This document shows positions 53,822 to 62,147 of a stretch of 64,000 nt of DNA, in pieces. The stretch is taken from contig NZ_JAEINN010000015.1 of assembly GCF_016342405.1 (NCBI RefSeq), positions 1-64,000 on the forward strand. Reading direction: 5' to 3'. The translations under genes and the position numbers were made by a program. This DNA is from Maridesulfovibrio ferrireducens. Its GTDB lineage: Bacteria > Desulfobacterota > Desulfovibrionia > Desulfovibrionales > Desulfovibrionaceae. Each line of letters begins with the position of its first letter. Within the stretch, counting starts at the first letter, position 1. The notes under the pieces were generated by a model. That model searched no databases. It saw only the letters and a list, made by a program, of their open reading frames with translations, and had not been told where the DNA came from.

Positions 53822-54241
53822 ATGAGTTCAAGAAGTTTGAGAATTATTGTTAAGTGCCTAATCTCCTGCATGATTGTCATTGTTATGGTATGTTCAGCTT
53901 TTGCAGGAGAAGAAAATAATATTACGGGGATGCTCGTAGCTAATGGTAAAAAATGTAACTACATCGCGGAGCAGGTCGAGGGTAAAGTTTATATTGTGTA
54001 TGCGGATGGCGAGAGAATTCTTCTGGCAGAGGGTTTCGGGGTAATTACCGGGCTGGCTGTTTCTCCGAATGAATCTCTATATGTACTTTCGCAGTCGAAA
54101 AAAAGGCTTTTCAGGATAGATCCGCAAGGTAAAGTTCAAATGGTAAAAAAAATGGATGAAGCGGTGCGTGCTATATGGGTGGACCGGGATGGAGTTGTGA
54201 AGTTTGTTACTGATGCAGGAGAGAGTTTTACGGCCCAGTAA
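53822..54241 (+). CDS. Small exported protein, unknown
   Basis: 139 residues. The signal peptide (about 1-28, ending AFA) is followed by about 110 residues with beta-propeller-like repeats ('VYIVYADGERILLAEGFGVITGLAVSPNESLYVLSQSKKRLFRIDPQGKVQMV'), which look like two to three NHL/SMP-30-type strands, too few for a full propeller. GGAGG precedes the ATG. It is divergent from LysR and possibly controlled by it. It ends at a very strong terminator. Confidence 0.68.
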   Translation: MSSRSLRIIVKCLISCMIVIVMVCSAFAGEENNITGMLVANGKKCNYIAEQVEGKVYIVYADGERILLAEGFGVITGLAVSPNESLYVLSQSKKRLFRIDPQGKVQMVKKMDEAVRAIWVDRDGVVKFVTDAGESFTAQ

Positions 54242-54281
54242 TTGAATCTTTTAAGATTCTATCTTTTATATATGAATGGGC

Positions 54282-54328
54282 AAAAAAGAAAGCTCCTTAC
54301 GTTTAAAACGTAAGGAGCTTTCTTTTTT
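54282..54328. terminator. Strong bidirectional terminator
   Basis: A 22-bp perfect stem (54282-54303 with 54307-54328) with A6 and T6 flanks. It ends the exported-protein gene on the plus strand and the first tRNA Gln-Glu unit on the minus strand. Confidence 0.92.
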
Positions 54329-54330
54329 AG

Positions 54331-54408
<78 letters not shown>

Positions 54409-54429
54409 GCATTATCAAAAACATGTTGC

Positions 54430-54504
54430 TGGTAGGGACACAAGGACTCGAACCTTGATTGACGGAATCAGAATCCGCTGTCCTGCCAATTGAACGATGT
54501 CCCT
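54430..54504 (-). tRNA. tRNA-Gln (CTG), copy 1
   Basis: Minus-strand cloverleaf: acceptor AGGGACA/TGTCCCT, discriminator A, encoded CCA (54430-54432), anticodon loop TTCTGAT reading CAG. It is the first gene of a Gln-Glu unit. Confidence 0.95.
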
Positions 54505-54517
54505 GCAACGAGAAGTT

Positions 54518-54546
54518 TTTCTATGTGGATTGTGTCCTTCTGTCAA
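54518..54546 (-). promoter_or_regulatory. Promoter of tRNA Gln-Glu unit 1
   Basis: On the minus strand a perfect TTGACA (54541-54546) and TAGAAA (54518-54523) are separated by 17 bp, placing the start about 8 bases before tRNA-Gln. Confidence 0.78.
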
Positions 54547-54786
54547 CAACTTATATTATTAATTTTGAAGAAATGTGAAAGTTAGTTAATCTAAATAATA
54601 TTAGCGGGTTGTCTGTAATGTTAAAAATCGATTCTAAGCAGTTTTAGTTGTGATATGGGGTTATGGCTCATTCTGTGTATATTCCAGAAGAGGGTAGGGG
54701 GTTTTGAGCCTGTGAGCAGGGAGTGGCGTCGTGGATAGGTTGGTTGCTTTTACGTTGTAAGCCTTGAAAGCTTTCCGGCTGCAAAA

Positions 54787-54821
54787 CGAAGAAAGGACTG
54801 AATCTTGCGATTCAGTCCTTT
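54787..54821 (-). terminator. Terminator of the second tRNA unit
   Basis: A 13-bp perfect stem (54792-54804 with 54809-54821) is followed on the minus strand by TTTCTTCGTTTT. Confidence 0.82.
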
Positions 54822-54831
54822 TTCAAATTCG

Positions 54832-54909
54832 TGGCGTCCCCAAGGGGATTTGAACCCCTGTCGCCGGCGTGAAAGGCCGGTGTCCTGGGCCAGGCTAGAC
54901 GATGGGGAC
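54832..54909 (-). tRNA. tRNA-Glu (TTC), copy 2
   Basis: Identical to copies 1 and 3 except for one base in the D-arm region. CCA is encoded at 54832-54834. There is no good promoter directly upstream, so it is probably the third tRNA of the unit that starts at 55233. Confidence 0.94.
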
Positions 54910-55017
54910 GCATCTTAAATATCGTACCTGCTTCTGTGAGCCTGATCACATTGTTGAAGCGGGTTGTGTTGCTGTCAGCACGACTCTATTGGCTTAGCGA
55001 GTCTTCATGTTTTTGAT

Positions 55018-55095
<78 letters not shown>

Positions 55096-55116
55096 GCATT
55101 ATCAAAAACATGTTGC

Positions 55117-55191
55117 TGGTAGGGACACAAGGACTCGAACCTTGATTGACGGAATCAGAATCCGCTGTCCTGCCAATTGAACGATGTCCCT
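55117..55191 (-). tRNA. tRNA-Gln (CTG), copy 2
   Basis: Identical to copy 1 (anticodon CTG, encoded CCA at 55117-55119). It is the first gene of a Gln-Glu-Glu unit. Confidence 0.95.
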
Positions 55192-55204
55192 GCAACGAGA
55201 AGAG

Positions 55205-55233
55205 TGTTTATTTGGATTAGCTCTCGCTGTCAA
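55205..55233 (-). promoter_or_regulatory. Promoter of tRNA Gln-Glu-Glu unit
   Basis: On the minus strand TTGACA (55228-55233) and TAAACA (55205-55210) are separated by 17 bp, at the same distance from tRNA-Gln as in the other copy. Confidence 0.75.
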
Positions 55234-55263
55234 TAACAATCTTCAAATATTTTAAAAATAAGC

Positions 55264-55611
55264 TTAAACTGCTCTTGCCATAGCGCGAGTGCGTTTTTTA
55301 AGCTTGTTGATTTTGCGACGTAAAAGAGTGCGATCCTTGCGTGATTCAACTTTGACTTTGTCTTCACGCATGGTTTTGATCTGACCTTTGATGGTAAGGA
55401 TCTGATCTTTATAAGGGGAGACTGCGCCTTCTTCTTCAACGATTTCAAGAAATTCTTTAACGTTGGTGATGATGGTATCTTTGTCCATTCCAGAAACGCC
55501 GGCAATCAAAGGCATCTTGTTGATGCAGAGTTCGCGGAGTTCTTTGGTGGTCAATTTGTCAAGGGGTTTCTTAAGTGCAAGACTTTCGAGTGTTACTTTT
55601 TCTTCGCTCAT
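55264..55611 (-). CDS. Rho_N/SAP-like domain protein with basic coiled-coil tail
   Basis: 115 residues. Residues 18-55 ('KLTTKELRELCINKMPLIAGVSGMDKDTIITNVKEFL') resemble the Rho_N/SAP fold that binds single-stranded nucleic acid. Residues 68-115 are a charged helix strongly basic at the end ('RTLLRRKINKLKKRTRAMARAV'), suggesting RNA or DNA binding. The whole arrangement is not a named family I recognise. AAGGAG precedes the ATG. It lies 36 bp behind the DciA-like gene on the same strand, so both may be expressed together. Confidence 0.72.
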   Translation of the reverse strand: MSEEKVTLESLALKKPLDKLTTKELRELCINKMPLIAGVSGMDKDTIITNVKEFLEIVEEEGAVSPYKDQILTIKGQIKTMREDKVKVESRKDRTLLRRKINKLKKRTRAMARAV

Positions 55612-55647
55612 GATATTCTCCTTAGTGCCGTCTCCGGCTATGAAATC

Positions 55648-56151
55648 TTATGAATTTTCAAACAGACGGACGTACTTCAGATAACATCTGCCGACCGCCG
55701 ATTCTGGATCAAATTTGTCTTTCATCCCGCCAATATTTTCGGGCTTCTTGATCTTGGGTCTTTGGATAGGGGTTCGCTTTAATTTGTACCCGTCCAATGG
55801 AACCCTGCCGTTTAACAGCTCGAATAGTACTTTGTCAAAGACTTCTTCACCAAAAAATGAATTAATTCTTAATAGAATCTCCGGGGCGAAGTAAGAAAGC
55901 TCTTGCGCCGCGACTGAATCTTCTGCTGCAAGGATCAGGGTAGTCTTGCGGTGACCAAGTGGTTTCGCAAATTCCGCAAGTTCTCCCATCAGTTCCGGCC
56001 AAGCTTTCCACAGCTTTGGAATCATGAGCTTGTGGTTGCCGTCAAGGACGGAAACAAAGTCGCTCATGGCCTCGCCCATAGTGCGTAGCGCACGTTGGCG
56101 TGGATGGAAGTGCCTTTTTCTTGGGCCGGTGTATTTTGCTTTTCTAACCAT
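55648..56151 (-). CDS. DciA-like DUF721 protein
   Basis: 167 residues. The central part (about 25-120) matches DUF721: 'LWKAWPELMGELAEFAKPLGHRKTTLILAAEDSVAAQELSYFAPEILLRINSFFGEEVFDKVLFEL', the KH-like fold of DciA, which loads or operates the replicative helicase DnaB in bacteria lacking DnaC. The N-terminus is very basic ('RKAKYTGPRKRHFHPRQR'). The C-terminal 45 residues are family-variable. It is followed by the Rho_N-like gene. The ribosome-binding site is weak. Confidence 0.8.
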   Translation of the reverse strand: MVRKAKYTGPRKRHFHPRQRALRTMGEAMSDFVSVLDGNHKLMIPKLWKAWPELMGELAEFAKPLGHRKTTLILAAEDSVAAQELSYFAPEILLRINSFFGEEVFDKVLFELLNGRVPLDGYKLKRTPIQRPKIKKPENIGGMKDKFDPESAVGRCYLKYVRLFENS

Positions 56152-56250
56152 AGTCTAGTCGTTAAAAAAATGTTAATTCAATAAAGATTGTCTATACATT
56201 AAATGCGCTGATTGCAATGTATTCCATGCTGTTTTGCTTATCAAAATAAG

Positions 56251-56264
56251 CATCATATATGATG
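56251..56264. promoter_or_regulatory. 14-bp palindrome upstream of sahR
   Basis: A perfect 14-base palindrome (CATCATATATGATG) lies about 140 bp before the sahR start. It may be the operator of this ArsR-type regulator; I could not match it to a remembered consensus, so this is inference. Confidence 0.4.
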
Positions 56265-56401
56265 GGAAATGTTACAGCGATGTATATTTTATTTATTTCT
56301 GCTTGACGGTTCTTTGGGGGATGGGTATTGCTTACAAATATTGCTATATAAAGATGTTGTTATATTGTTACTTTTTATGTCGTTGCATGGTGAGGTTGAG
56401 G

Positions 56402-57313
56402 ATGGAAATATTAAAATTCAGCAAAGCGTTGTCCGATGAAATCAGAGTCAGATTGCTGGCTATGCTTCGTGATAACGAGCTAAACGTTGGTGAGGTCGTC
56501 CAGGTTCTCGGGATGTCTCAGCCACGGGTTTCGCGCCATCTTAAGATTCTTCATGAGAGCGGTTTGCTGGAATCCAGAAGAGAAGGTTTGTGGAATTTTT
56601 ATCGTCTTGCTCAGTCCGGTGCAGGTCAGCGTTTTTCTGATTCTATCAGCTGGCTGATTGAAAATGAGACTGAAGTTTTAGCTGATAAGCGCCGTGTTAT
56701 TGAAGTTCTGGCTGAACGCAACATGGAAACACGCAAGTTTTTTGATGAAATTGCTGAGGACTGGGAACATCTTCAACGTAATGTTTTTGGTGATTTCAAT
56801 CTTAATTCCGAATTGCTCGGTTTTATGAAAGACTGTTCGGTCGGGGTTGATCTCGGATGCGGTAACGGAGCTTTTCTTGGCGATATGCTGGTAAAGTGTA
56901 AATCTGTTATTGGTGTCGACAGTTCCCGCAAAATGCTGGAGCTCGCTTCCAATCGTATTGGTGAGATGCCTGATGTCAGTCTTCGTATAGGTGAGCTTAC
57001 TCATTTGCCGCTTCGGGACTTGGAAGCTGATTTCGCTGTTATTTCAATGGTTCTGCATCATTTGCCCAATCCTGACAGGGCTGTTTCGGAGGCTGCAAGG
57101 GTTCTGACTAGCGGTGGCAGGTTGGTTGTTGCAGATTTTGTCATACACTCTAATGAAAAGATGCGCACCGAATATGGTGACCGCAGACTTGGTTTTTCAG
57201 AAGAGGAACTTCGAGGGTGGATGGATGAGGCCGGACTCGGCACGATTACAACTCATCTCTTTCCTGTGAAGGAAGGACTTACTGTCTTGGTTTACGTCGC
57301 AGAAAAACAATAG
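56402..57313 (+). CDS. sahR: SahR: ArsR-type regulator fused to SAM methyltransferase domain
   Basis: 303 residues from the ATG at 56402 (GAGG-rich upstream); 56 extra in-frame residues before it lack family similarity. Residues 1-90 are an ArsR winged helix ('[51 protein letters not shown]'). Residues 140-300 are a class I methyltransferase fold with '[13 protein letters not shown]', the SAM/SAH-binding loop. SahR in Desulfovibrionales senses S-adenosylhomocysteine and represses methionine-cycle genes. The ahcY gene follows 37 bp later, exactly the expected context. Confidence 0.88.
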   Translation: MEILKFSKALSDEIRVRLLAMLRDNELNVGEVVQVLGMSQPRVSRHLKILHESGLLESRREGLWNFYRLAQSGAGQRFSDSISWLIENETEVLADKRRVIEVLAERNMETRKFFDEIAEDWEHLQRNVFGDFNLNSELLGFMKDCSVGVDLGCGNGAFLGDMLVKCKSVIGVDSSRKMLELASNRIGEMPDVSLRIGELTHLPLRDLEADFAVISMVLHHLPNPDRAVSEAARVLTSGGRLVVADFVIHSNEKMRTEYGDRRLGFSEEELRGWMDEAGLGTITTHLFPVKEGLTVLVYVAEKQ

Positions 57314-57350
57314 TGGGCGTGTAGCCCGTAAAAAAAACTTGGAGGATACA

Positions 57351-58769
57351 ATGCTTAAACTAGATCCTAAAATGGATAACAAAGTCGCTGACATGTCTCT
57401 TGCTGAATGGGGCAACAAAGAAATGCAGCTTTCCGAACGTGAAGTGCCGGGTCTTATGGCTCTGCGTGAAAAGTTCGGTACGGAAAAACCTCTTAAAGGT
57501 CTTAAGATCATGGGCAGCCTGCACATGACTATCCAGACAGCAATGCTCATCGAGACTCTTGCTGAACTCGGCGCTGATCTTCGTTGGGCTTCTTGTAATA
57601 TTTTTTCTACTCAGGACCACGCAGCAGCTGCCATTGCAGCAAACGGAACTTCTAAAGTTTTTGCCTGGAAGGGTGAAAGTCTTGAAGAATTCTGGTGGTG
57701 TACTGAACAGGCTTTGACATGGCCCGACGGTTCCGGTCCTGACCTCATCGTAGATGACGGCGGCGACGCAACTCTTATGGTTCATAAAGGTGTTCAGGCT
57801 GAGAAAGATCCTTCCATGCTTGAAAAGAAATACGACAACAAAGAATTTCAGCTTGTTATCAATCGTTTGAAAGCTTCTGTTGCTGAAAATCCATCTAAAT
57901 GGACTGATATAGCTAAAAAAATTCAGGGTGTTTCTGAAGAAACAACCACAGGTGTACATCGTCTGTATCAGATGCAGGCAGCAGGCGAACTTCTTTTCCC
58001 TGCAATCAATGTTAACGATTCTGTGACCAAGTCCAAGTTTGATAACCTTTACGGTTGCCGCGAGTCTCTGGCTGACGGAATCAAACGTGCAACTGATATC
58101 ATGATTGCCGGTAAAATCGTTGTTGTCATCGGTTACGGTGATGTTGGTAAAGGGTGTGCTCAGTCTATGCGCGGCTTTGGTGCTCGTGTCATTATTACAG
58201 AAGTTGACCCGATTTGTGCTCTTCAGGCTGCAATGGAAGGTTATGAAGTCACCCCAATGGCGAAAGCTGTTGAACGCGGAGATGTTTTTGTTACCTGCAC
58301 AGGTAACTACCACGTTATCACGGGTGAACACATTGCTCAGATGAAAGATGAAGCAATTATTTGCAATATCGGTCACTTCGATAATGAAATCGAAATGGCT
58401 TATCTTGAGGACAATCCTAAATCTAAGAAGATTGAAATTAAACCTCAGGTTGATAAATGGGTTCTTGAATCCGGTAAATCTGTAATTGTTCTTGCTGAAG
58501 GACGTCTGGTCAACCTCGGTTGCGCTACCGGTCACCCCAGCTTTGTAATGAGTAACAGCTTCACTAATCAGGTTCTTGCACAGATCGACCTTGCTCAGAA
58601 TACCTATGAGCCATGCGTTATGATTCTTTCTAAGAAGCTTGATGAAGAAGTTGCGCGTCTGCATCTTGAGCGTCTCGGAGTTGAGCTTGAAGTTCTTTCA
58701 AAAGAACAGGCAGACTACATCAGCGTTGATGTTGAAGGTCCTTACAAACCGAATCACTATCGCTACTAA
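57351..58769 (+). CDS. ahcY: Adenosylhomocysteinase
   Basis: 472 residues from the ATG at 57351 with GGAGG six bases upstream (an in-frame ATG at 57339 overlaps this site). It hydrolyses SAH to adenosine and homocysteine, with bound NAD. Motifs include '[16 protein letters not shown]', 'DDGGDATLM', the NAD-binding '[15 protein letters not shown]' and the C-terminal 'YKPNHYRY' with the conserved Lys and Tyr that close the NAD site. It is probably co-transcribed with and repressed by sahR. A hairpin followed by T6 (58833-58896) likely ends the transcript. Confidence 0.98.
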   Translation: MLKLDPKMDNKVADMSLAEWGNKEMQLSEREVPGLMALREKFGTEKPLKGLKIMGSLHMTIQTAMLIETLAELGADLRWASCNIFSTQDHAAAAIAANGTSKVFAWKGESLEEFWWCTEQALTWPDGSGPDLIVDDGGDATLMVHKGVQAEKDPSMLEKKYDNKEFQLVINRLKASVAENPSKWTDIAKKIQGVSEETTTGVHRLYQMQAAGELLFPAINVNDSVTKSKFDNLYGCRESLADGIKRATDIMIAGKIVVVIGYGDVGKGCAQSMRGFGARVIITEVDPICALQAAMEGYEVTPMAKAVERGDVFVTCTGNYHVITGEHIAQMKDEAIICNIGHFDNEIEMAYLEDNPKSKKIEIKPQVDKWVLESGKSVIVLAEGRLVNLGCATGHPSFVMSNSFTNQVLAQIDLAQNTYEPCVMILSKKLDEEVARLHLERLGVELEVLSKEQADYISVDVEGPYKPNHYRY

Positions 58770-59128
58770 TTAAGATAGCGGATTTCATGCTACTTTGAAG
58801 TCCACTTTTTTTAATAATAATTTATATGGTCCATCCGTTCTAAGAGCTTGTTGTTTCAGATAAAAAAGCTCTTGATCGGGTGGATCATTGTTTTTTATAA
58901 AAATTAACCTTGACTTTTGATACAGAATGAGTAGATAGACCTCACCTCAGCGTGACTGGACTCACGGAAATCCTCTTTGCCATTCTTTGGCAAATCTACT
59001 CCGCACCAAGCCGGATTAAGATTAAATTCATGTTCCAGAGCCTCAGATAAATACCCTCCGAAATAATCGGAATACGACCGCCGTCACGCGCCGTCGTTAT
59101 ATATTGTCCTTTCACATCAGGAATACTT
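58770..59128. other. Intergenic region with terminator, promoter and structured helicase leader
   Basis: A 359-bp gap. It holds a hairpin (58842-58849 with 58866-58873, outer arms 58833-58836/58882-58885) with T6 at 58891-58896 that should end ahcY. Next comes a possible promoter (TTGACT 58910-58915, TAGATA 58932-58937, 16-bp spacer). A roughly 190-base leader follows, with small stems at 58951-58966 and 58976-58994 and further GC-rich arms near 59080-59100. Long structured leaders are common on cold-induced helicase mRNAs. Confidence 0.5.
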
Positions 59129-60448
59129 GTGAATTTTGATTCATTTTCTTTTGACCGGCGTTTAGTCACCGGAATCAACTCTTGCGGCTATACTACGCCA
59201 ACTCCTATTCAAGTCCGTGCAATCCCCGAAGTCCTTAAAGGTCGGGATGTTATGGGACTGGCTCAGACAGGAACCGGGAAAACCGCTGCCTTTGCTCTGC
59301 CTATCCTTCAACGTTTGCTGGATAGCAAAGCTCCTAATCAGGGGCCTGTCCGCGCTTTGGTGCTTGCACCTACACGTGAACTCGCTTTGCAGATTCATGA
59401 AAATTTTATTGCTTTGGGAAAACAGTCCGGCATCCGTAGCGCAGCTGTGTTCGGAGGCGTCGGTATCAATCCTCAGATTAAAGCAGCCAACAAAGCGACT
59501 ATTATAGTTGCATGCCCGGGTCGACTTATCGATCTTCTTAATCAGGGCGTGCTCAAACTTGATAAAGTTGATGTTCTGGTGCTTGATGAAGCGGACCGCA
59601 TGCTTGATATGGGTTTTATGCCTGATATCAAAAAAATTATTGCCCGTCTGCCTGTAACTCGTCAGAACTTGTTGTTCTCGGCTACTATGCCTCATGATAT
59701 TCGTGACCTCGCAGGTAAGATTCTTGTGAATCCTGCAACTGTTCAGGTGTCCAATACTGCTCCTGCTGTAAACGTAGGACATGAATTTTATCCTGTGCAT
59801 CCGGGGTTGAAAGCTGCTTTTCTGGAAACTCTTCTTGATGTAACCCGTTACGATAGTGTTCTTATTTTTACGCGTACTAAGCATCGGGCTAAGAACTTAG
59901 CTAGAAAGCTCAGTTTTCGAGGGCATGAAGCAACATTCTTGCAGGGCAACATGAGTCAGAATCAGCGTCAGCGCGCTCTTGACGGATTCAAAGACGGTAC
60001 TTTTAAAGTCATGGTCGCAACTGATATTGCTGCCCGTGGAATTGATTGTGACCGCATCACACATGTTATCAACTTTGATGTGCCTGACACAGCCGAAACT
60101 TATACTCACCGTATTGGCCGTACCGGCCGTGCCGGTCGTAGCGGAATGGCTTTGAGTCTGGTGACAAGTGATGATGAACGCTTGATGCGTGAAATTGAAA
60201 AAATTGTCGGTAAATCTATCGACCGTCGCAAGGTTGCTGAGTTTGATTATGATCAGCCTTGTAAAAGTCAGCCGGCTCTCGATAGACGTCGTCCTGCTCC
60301 TGCCGGAGCGGGTAAGCGTTCTTACGGATCTGATAAAAAACGTACTCCGTCCGATAGTCGCAGGCGTTCAGGCAAGCCATCTGGTAAACCTTCCGGTAAA
60401 CCCGCTGGTAGAGCGTCAGGAAAACCTACTGGCCGTGTAAAACGGTAG
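59129..60448 (+). CDS. DEAD-box RNA helicase (RhlE-like)
   Basis: 439 residues, GTG start with AGGA six bases upstream. Motifs in order: Q motif 'GYTTPTPIQ', Walker A 'AQTGTGKTAAF', 'PTRELALQI', 'VLDEADRMLDMG', 'FSATMP', 'VATDIAARGID' and 'HRIGRTGRAGRSG'. The C-terminal 70 residues are a basic, low-complexity tail of repeated G-K-P-S/A units, suited to non-specific RNA binding, as in RhlE/CsdA types that act in ribosome assembly and cold adaptation. A structured leader precedes it and an RRM gene follows. Confidence 0.95.
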   Translation: MNFDSFSFDRRLVTGINSCGYTTPTPIQVRAIPEVLKGRDVMGLAQTGTGKTAAFALPILQRLLDSKAPNQGPVRALVLAPTRELALQIHENFIALGKQSGIRSAAVFGGVGINPQIKAANKATIIVACPGRLIDLLNQGVLKLDKVDVLVLDEADRMLDMGFMPDIKKIIARLPVTRQNLLFSATMPHDIRDLAGKILVNPATVQVSNTAPAVNVGHEFYPVHPGLKAAFLETLLDVTRYDSVLIFTRTKHRAKNLARKLSFRGHEATFLQGNMSQNQRQRALDGFKDGTFKVMVATDIAARGIDCDRITHVINFDVPDTAETYTHRIGRTGRAGRSGMALSLVTSDDERLMREIEKIVGKSIDRRKVAEFDYDQPCKSQPALDRRRPAPAGAGKRSYGSDKKRTPSDSRRRSGKPSGKPSGKPAGRASGKPTGRVKR

Positions 60449-60540
60449 TAGTGGCAGTAGAGTGAGTTGTGAAAAATTATTTAAAGTTTCTTTTACTTTG
60501 GTAATAATTTGTCTTGACTTCTCTCGATTGTTAGCACATG

Positions 60541-60636
60541 GTCTTCTTTATTGCATCGGTGACCTCTATGAAGGCATCGGTAAAGAAGACAGATATATCA
60601 AGGAGCAGCGTAGCATCTTGAGTGCTGTCCTTTTTT
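60541..60636 (+). ncRNA. Structured, terminated RNA upstream of the RRM gene
   Basis: A perfect 10-bp inverted repeat (60541-60550 with 60581-60590) encloses two copies of GCATCGGT (60553 and 60574). It is followed by a terminator-like hairpin (60600-60609 with 60624-60632) and T6 (60631-60636), then a 7-bp stem (60644-60650 with 60655-60661) close to the RRM ribosome-binding site. It may be a small RNA from the helicase 3' region or an attenuator of the RRM gene. Confidence 0.45.
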
Positions 60637-60690
60637 ATATCAAATGGCACATGGGTGCCATGCATCATCACTTTTTATGGAGAATATTGA

Positions 60691-60954
60691 ATGTCTAAGA
60701 ACATCTATGTAGGCAACTTGCCCTGGTCAGCTAGTGAAGACGACGTCCGCGCAGCTTTTGAAGCTTTCGGTGAAGTCATTTCTGTTAAACTTATTGAAGA
60801 TAGAGAAACAGGCCGCCCACGCGGTTTCGGTTTCGTCGAAATGGACGATGCCGGTGCTCTCGAAGCGATCGATAATCTTGACGGTAAAGATTTTGACGGT
60901 CGTAACCTTAAGGTTAACGAAGCTAAGCCTCGCGCAGAACGCCCACGCTGGTAG
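60691..60954 (+). CDS. RRM-domain RNA-binding protein
   Basis: 87 residues, one complete RNA-recognition motif: RNP2 'IYVGNLPW' near the start and RNP1 'RGFGFVEM' in the middle, with the aromatic residues that stack on RNA. A short basic tail follows. Bacterial proteins of this type (cyanobacterial Rbp-like) bind single-stranded RNA and are often cold-induced. GGAG precedes the ATG. It lies behind a structured region that contains a terminator, so expression may depend on read-through. A strong terminator follows. Confidence 0.95.
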   Translation: MSKNIYVGNLPWSASEDDVRAAFEAFGEVISVKLIEDRETGRPRGFGFVEMDDAGALEAIDNLDGKDFDGRNLKVNEAKPRAERPRW

Positions 60955-60988
60955 TATCCAGTATATAGGCAGTACTTATGCTCTTTTC

Positions 60989-61023
60989 GCCCGCTCCCCT
61001 ATAGGGAAGCGGGCGTTTTTTTT
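60989..61023 (+). terminator. Terminator of the RRM gene
   Basis: A GC-rich stem (60989-60996 with 61008-61015, extended inward by CCC/GGG) is followed by eight T. Confidence 0.9.
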
Positions 61024-61099
61024 GACCTTGCCGTTTTATGTCCGGTATGATTAAACCTGAACGGGTAATAGCTTAGTCTGTAATCTTCTGGAGCTTAAA

Positions 61100-62068
61100 A
61101 TGTTTCGCAAATTATTTTTTATCATTATAGTTGTTTTTGTTTTTCCTACATTATGCAGTGCTGAAACAGCTACTTTAAAGGTCTCGTCTTTTGTTTCTCA
61201 AGCAGACGGGAATTTTTTTAACGCAAGCGTTCTTTCGGATGACGATGCCGCTACTGGATGGATCGTCAACGCAGGAAACAAGGGGACAGGGCAGTGGTTA
61301 CAGTTTTCTTTCCCGCAGGCAGTAGTTGTTGATTCGATTTTTTTCCGTAATGGAATATATTTAGATTCAAAATTTAATCAGGTTAACAGGGTCAAAGGTG
61401 TAGAGGTCTCCTTTGGAGGGGTTCACAGGCAGTCTTTGACACTAAAAAATATTTTTCAAAAGCAAAAGATCGAAGCTGTTAAGTGCATAACTGACAGTCT
61501 CGAACTCACGATTGGTTCGATATATTCTGATGGTGAAAGTGGTAAAGCAGGGTTCTCGGAAGTATTAGTTGAATATCATATTCCTACTGCAGAAGAAAAA
61601 GCCGTCTTGGTGGTCAGTAAAAAAGAGATCGAAAAAAAAACTCAGTTATCCGCTAAGCAAAAAGAATTTCTTGTCGCAAAAATGGTAAAGCTCGAGAAAG
61701 AGCGTATTTTACTTGGAGAAATGAAAACTTTCTTTGATAAATTTTACTCGGCGTTTGTAACTATAAATGAAGATTATCCACACATGTTTGTGGAAGCAGA
61801 ATTTTTACGTGAAAGTTCGTATTTTGAAAGTTTCAGGTCAATGCTTAAAAAACGCGGCGTGCTTAAAAAATATCAGGAAGCCGTGGTTTCCACTTCCGGT
61901 CTCCGGTTTAACATTCGAACTAAAACTGCTAACGAAGTTGAACTGTGGGTTAAAGGTTATTATACTGTGATCTTTGATCTTAAAGATAATAAAGTTACCG
62001 AAAATTCGCTTTATATTCTTAAAAAAGAATATGGCGAGTGGAAGGTTAAAAGCAAATTTGAGTACTAG
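61100..62068 (+). CDS. Exported protein with discoidin-like glycan-binding domain
   Basis: 322 residues. The signal peptide (about 1-21, ending CSA) is followed by a discoidin/F5-8C-like beta-sandwich (about 22-170: 'FNASVLSDDDAATGWIVNAGNKGTGQWLQFSFPQAVVVDSIFFRNGIY'), the arrangement of the so-called NADase-type glycan-binding domain. A central coiled-coil helix (about 175-215) and a C-terminal alpha/beta region ('LRFNIRTKTANEVELWVKGYYTVIF') come next. It is probably periplasmic and binds polysaccharide; no catalytic motif is seen. GGAG precedes the ATG. Confidence 0.72.
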   Translation: MFRKLFFIIIVVFVFPTLCSAETATLKVSSFVSQADGNFFNASVLSDDDAATGWIVNAGNKGTGQWLQFSFPQAVVVDSIFFRNGIYLDSKFNQVNRVKGVEVSFGGVHRQSLTLKNIFQKQKIEAVKCITDSLELTIGSIYSDGESGKAGFSEVLVEYHIPTAEEKAVLVVSKKEIEKKTQLSAKQKEFLVAKMVKLEKERILLGEMKTFFDKFYSAFVTINEDYPHMFVEAEFLRESSYFESFRSMLKKRGVLKKYQEAVVSTSGLRFNIRTKTANEVELWVKGYYTVIFDLKDNKVTENSLYILKKEYGEWKVKSKFEY

Positions 62069-62070
62069 AT

Positions 62071-62134
62071 AAAAATTCAACAAAAAAAGCCCTCCGCAGG
62101 ATTACCTGCGGAGGGCTTTTTTTGTTGAATTTTT
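62071..62134. terminator. Very long bidirectional terminator
   Basis: A 30-bp perfect inverted repeat (62071-62100 with 62105-62134) with a GC core and A7/T7 arms lies between two convergent genes. Confidence 0.93.
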
Positions 62135-62147
62135 TAGAACTTGATTA

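Larger units (their letters stand above)
54516..54831. other. Spacer between tRNA units
   Basis: A 316-bp stretch holding the promoter of the first tRNA unit (54518-54546) and the terminator of the second (54787-54821). The part between (about 54550-54785) shows no ORF or clear motif, only a G-rich segment near 54690-54750. Confidence 0.5.

Noticed and set aside
57314-57350. SAH riboswitch before ahcY
   Set aside because: The gap is only 37 bp, too short for the known SAH aptamer; regulation by SahR explains the locus.
57360-58664. 434-residue ORF antisense to ahcY
   Set aside because: It is a long open frame only because of codon bias in the highly conserved ahcY gene; it has no ribosome-binding site or family resemblance.
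59162-59884. 240-residue ORF antisense to the helicase
   Set aside because: Shadow of the helicase coding sequence, Cys/His/Ser-rich random composition.
60462-60698. 78-residue plus-strand ORF before the RRM gene
   Set aside because: It runs through the inverted repeats and the T6 terminator and has no ribosome-binding site.
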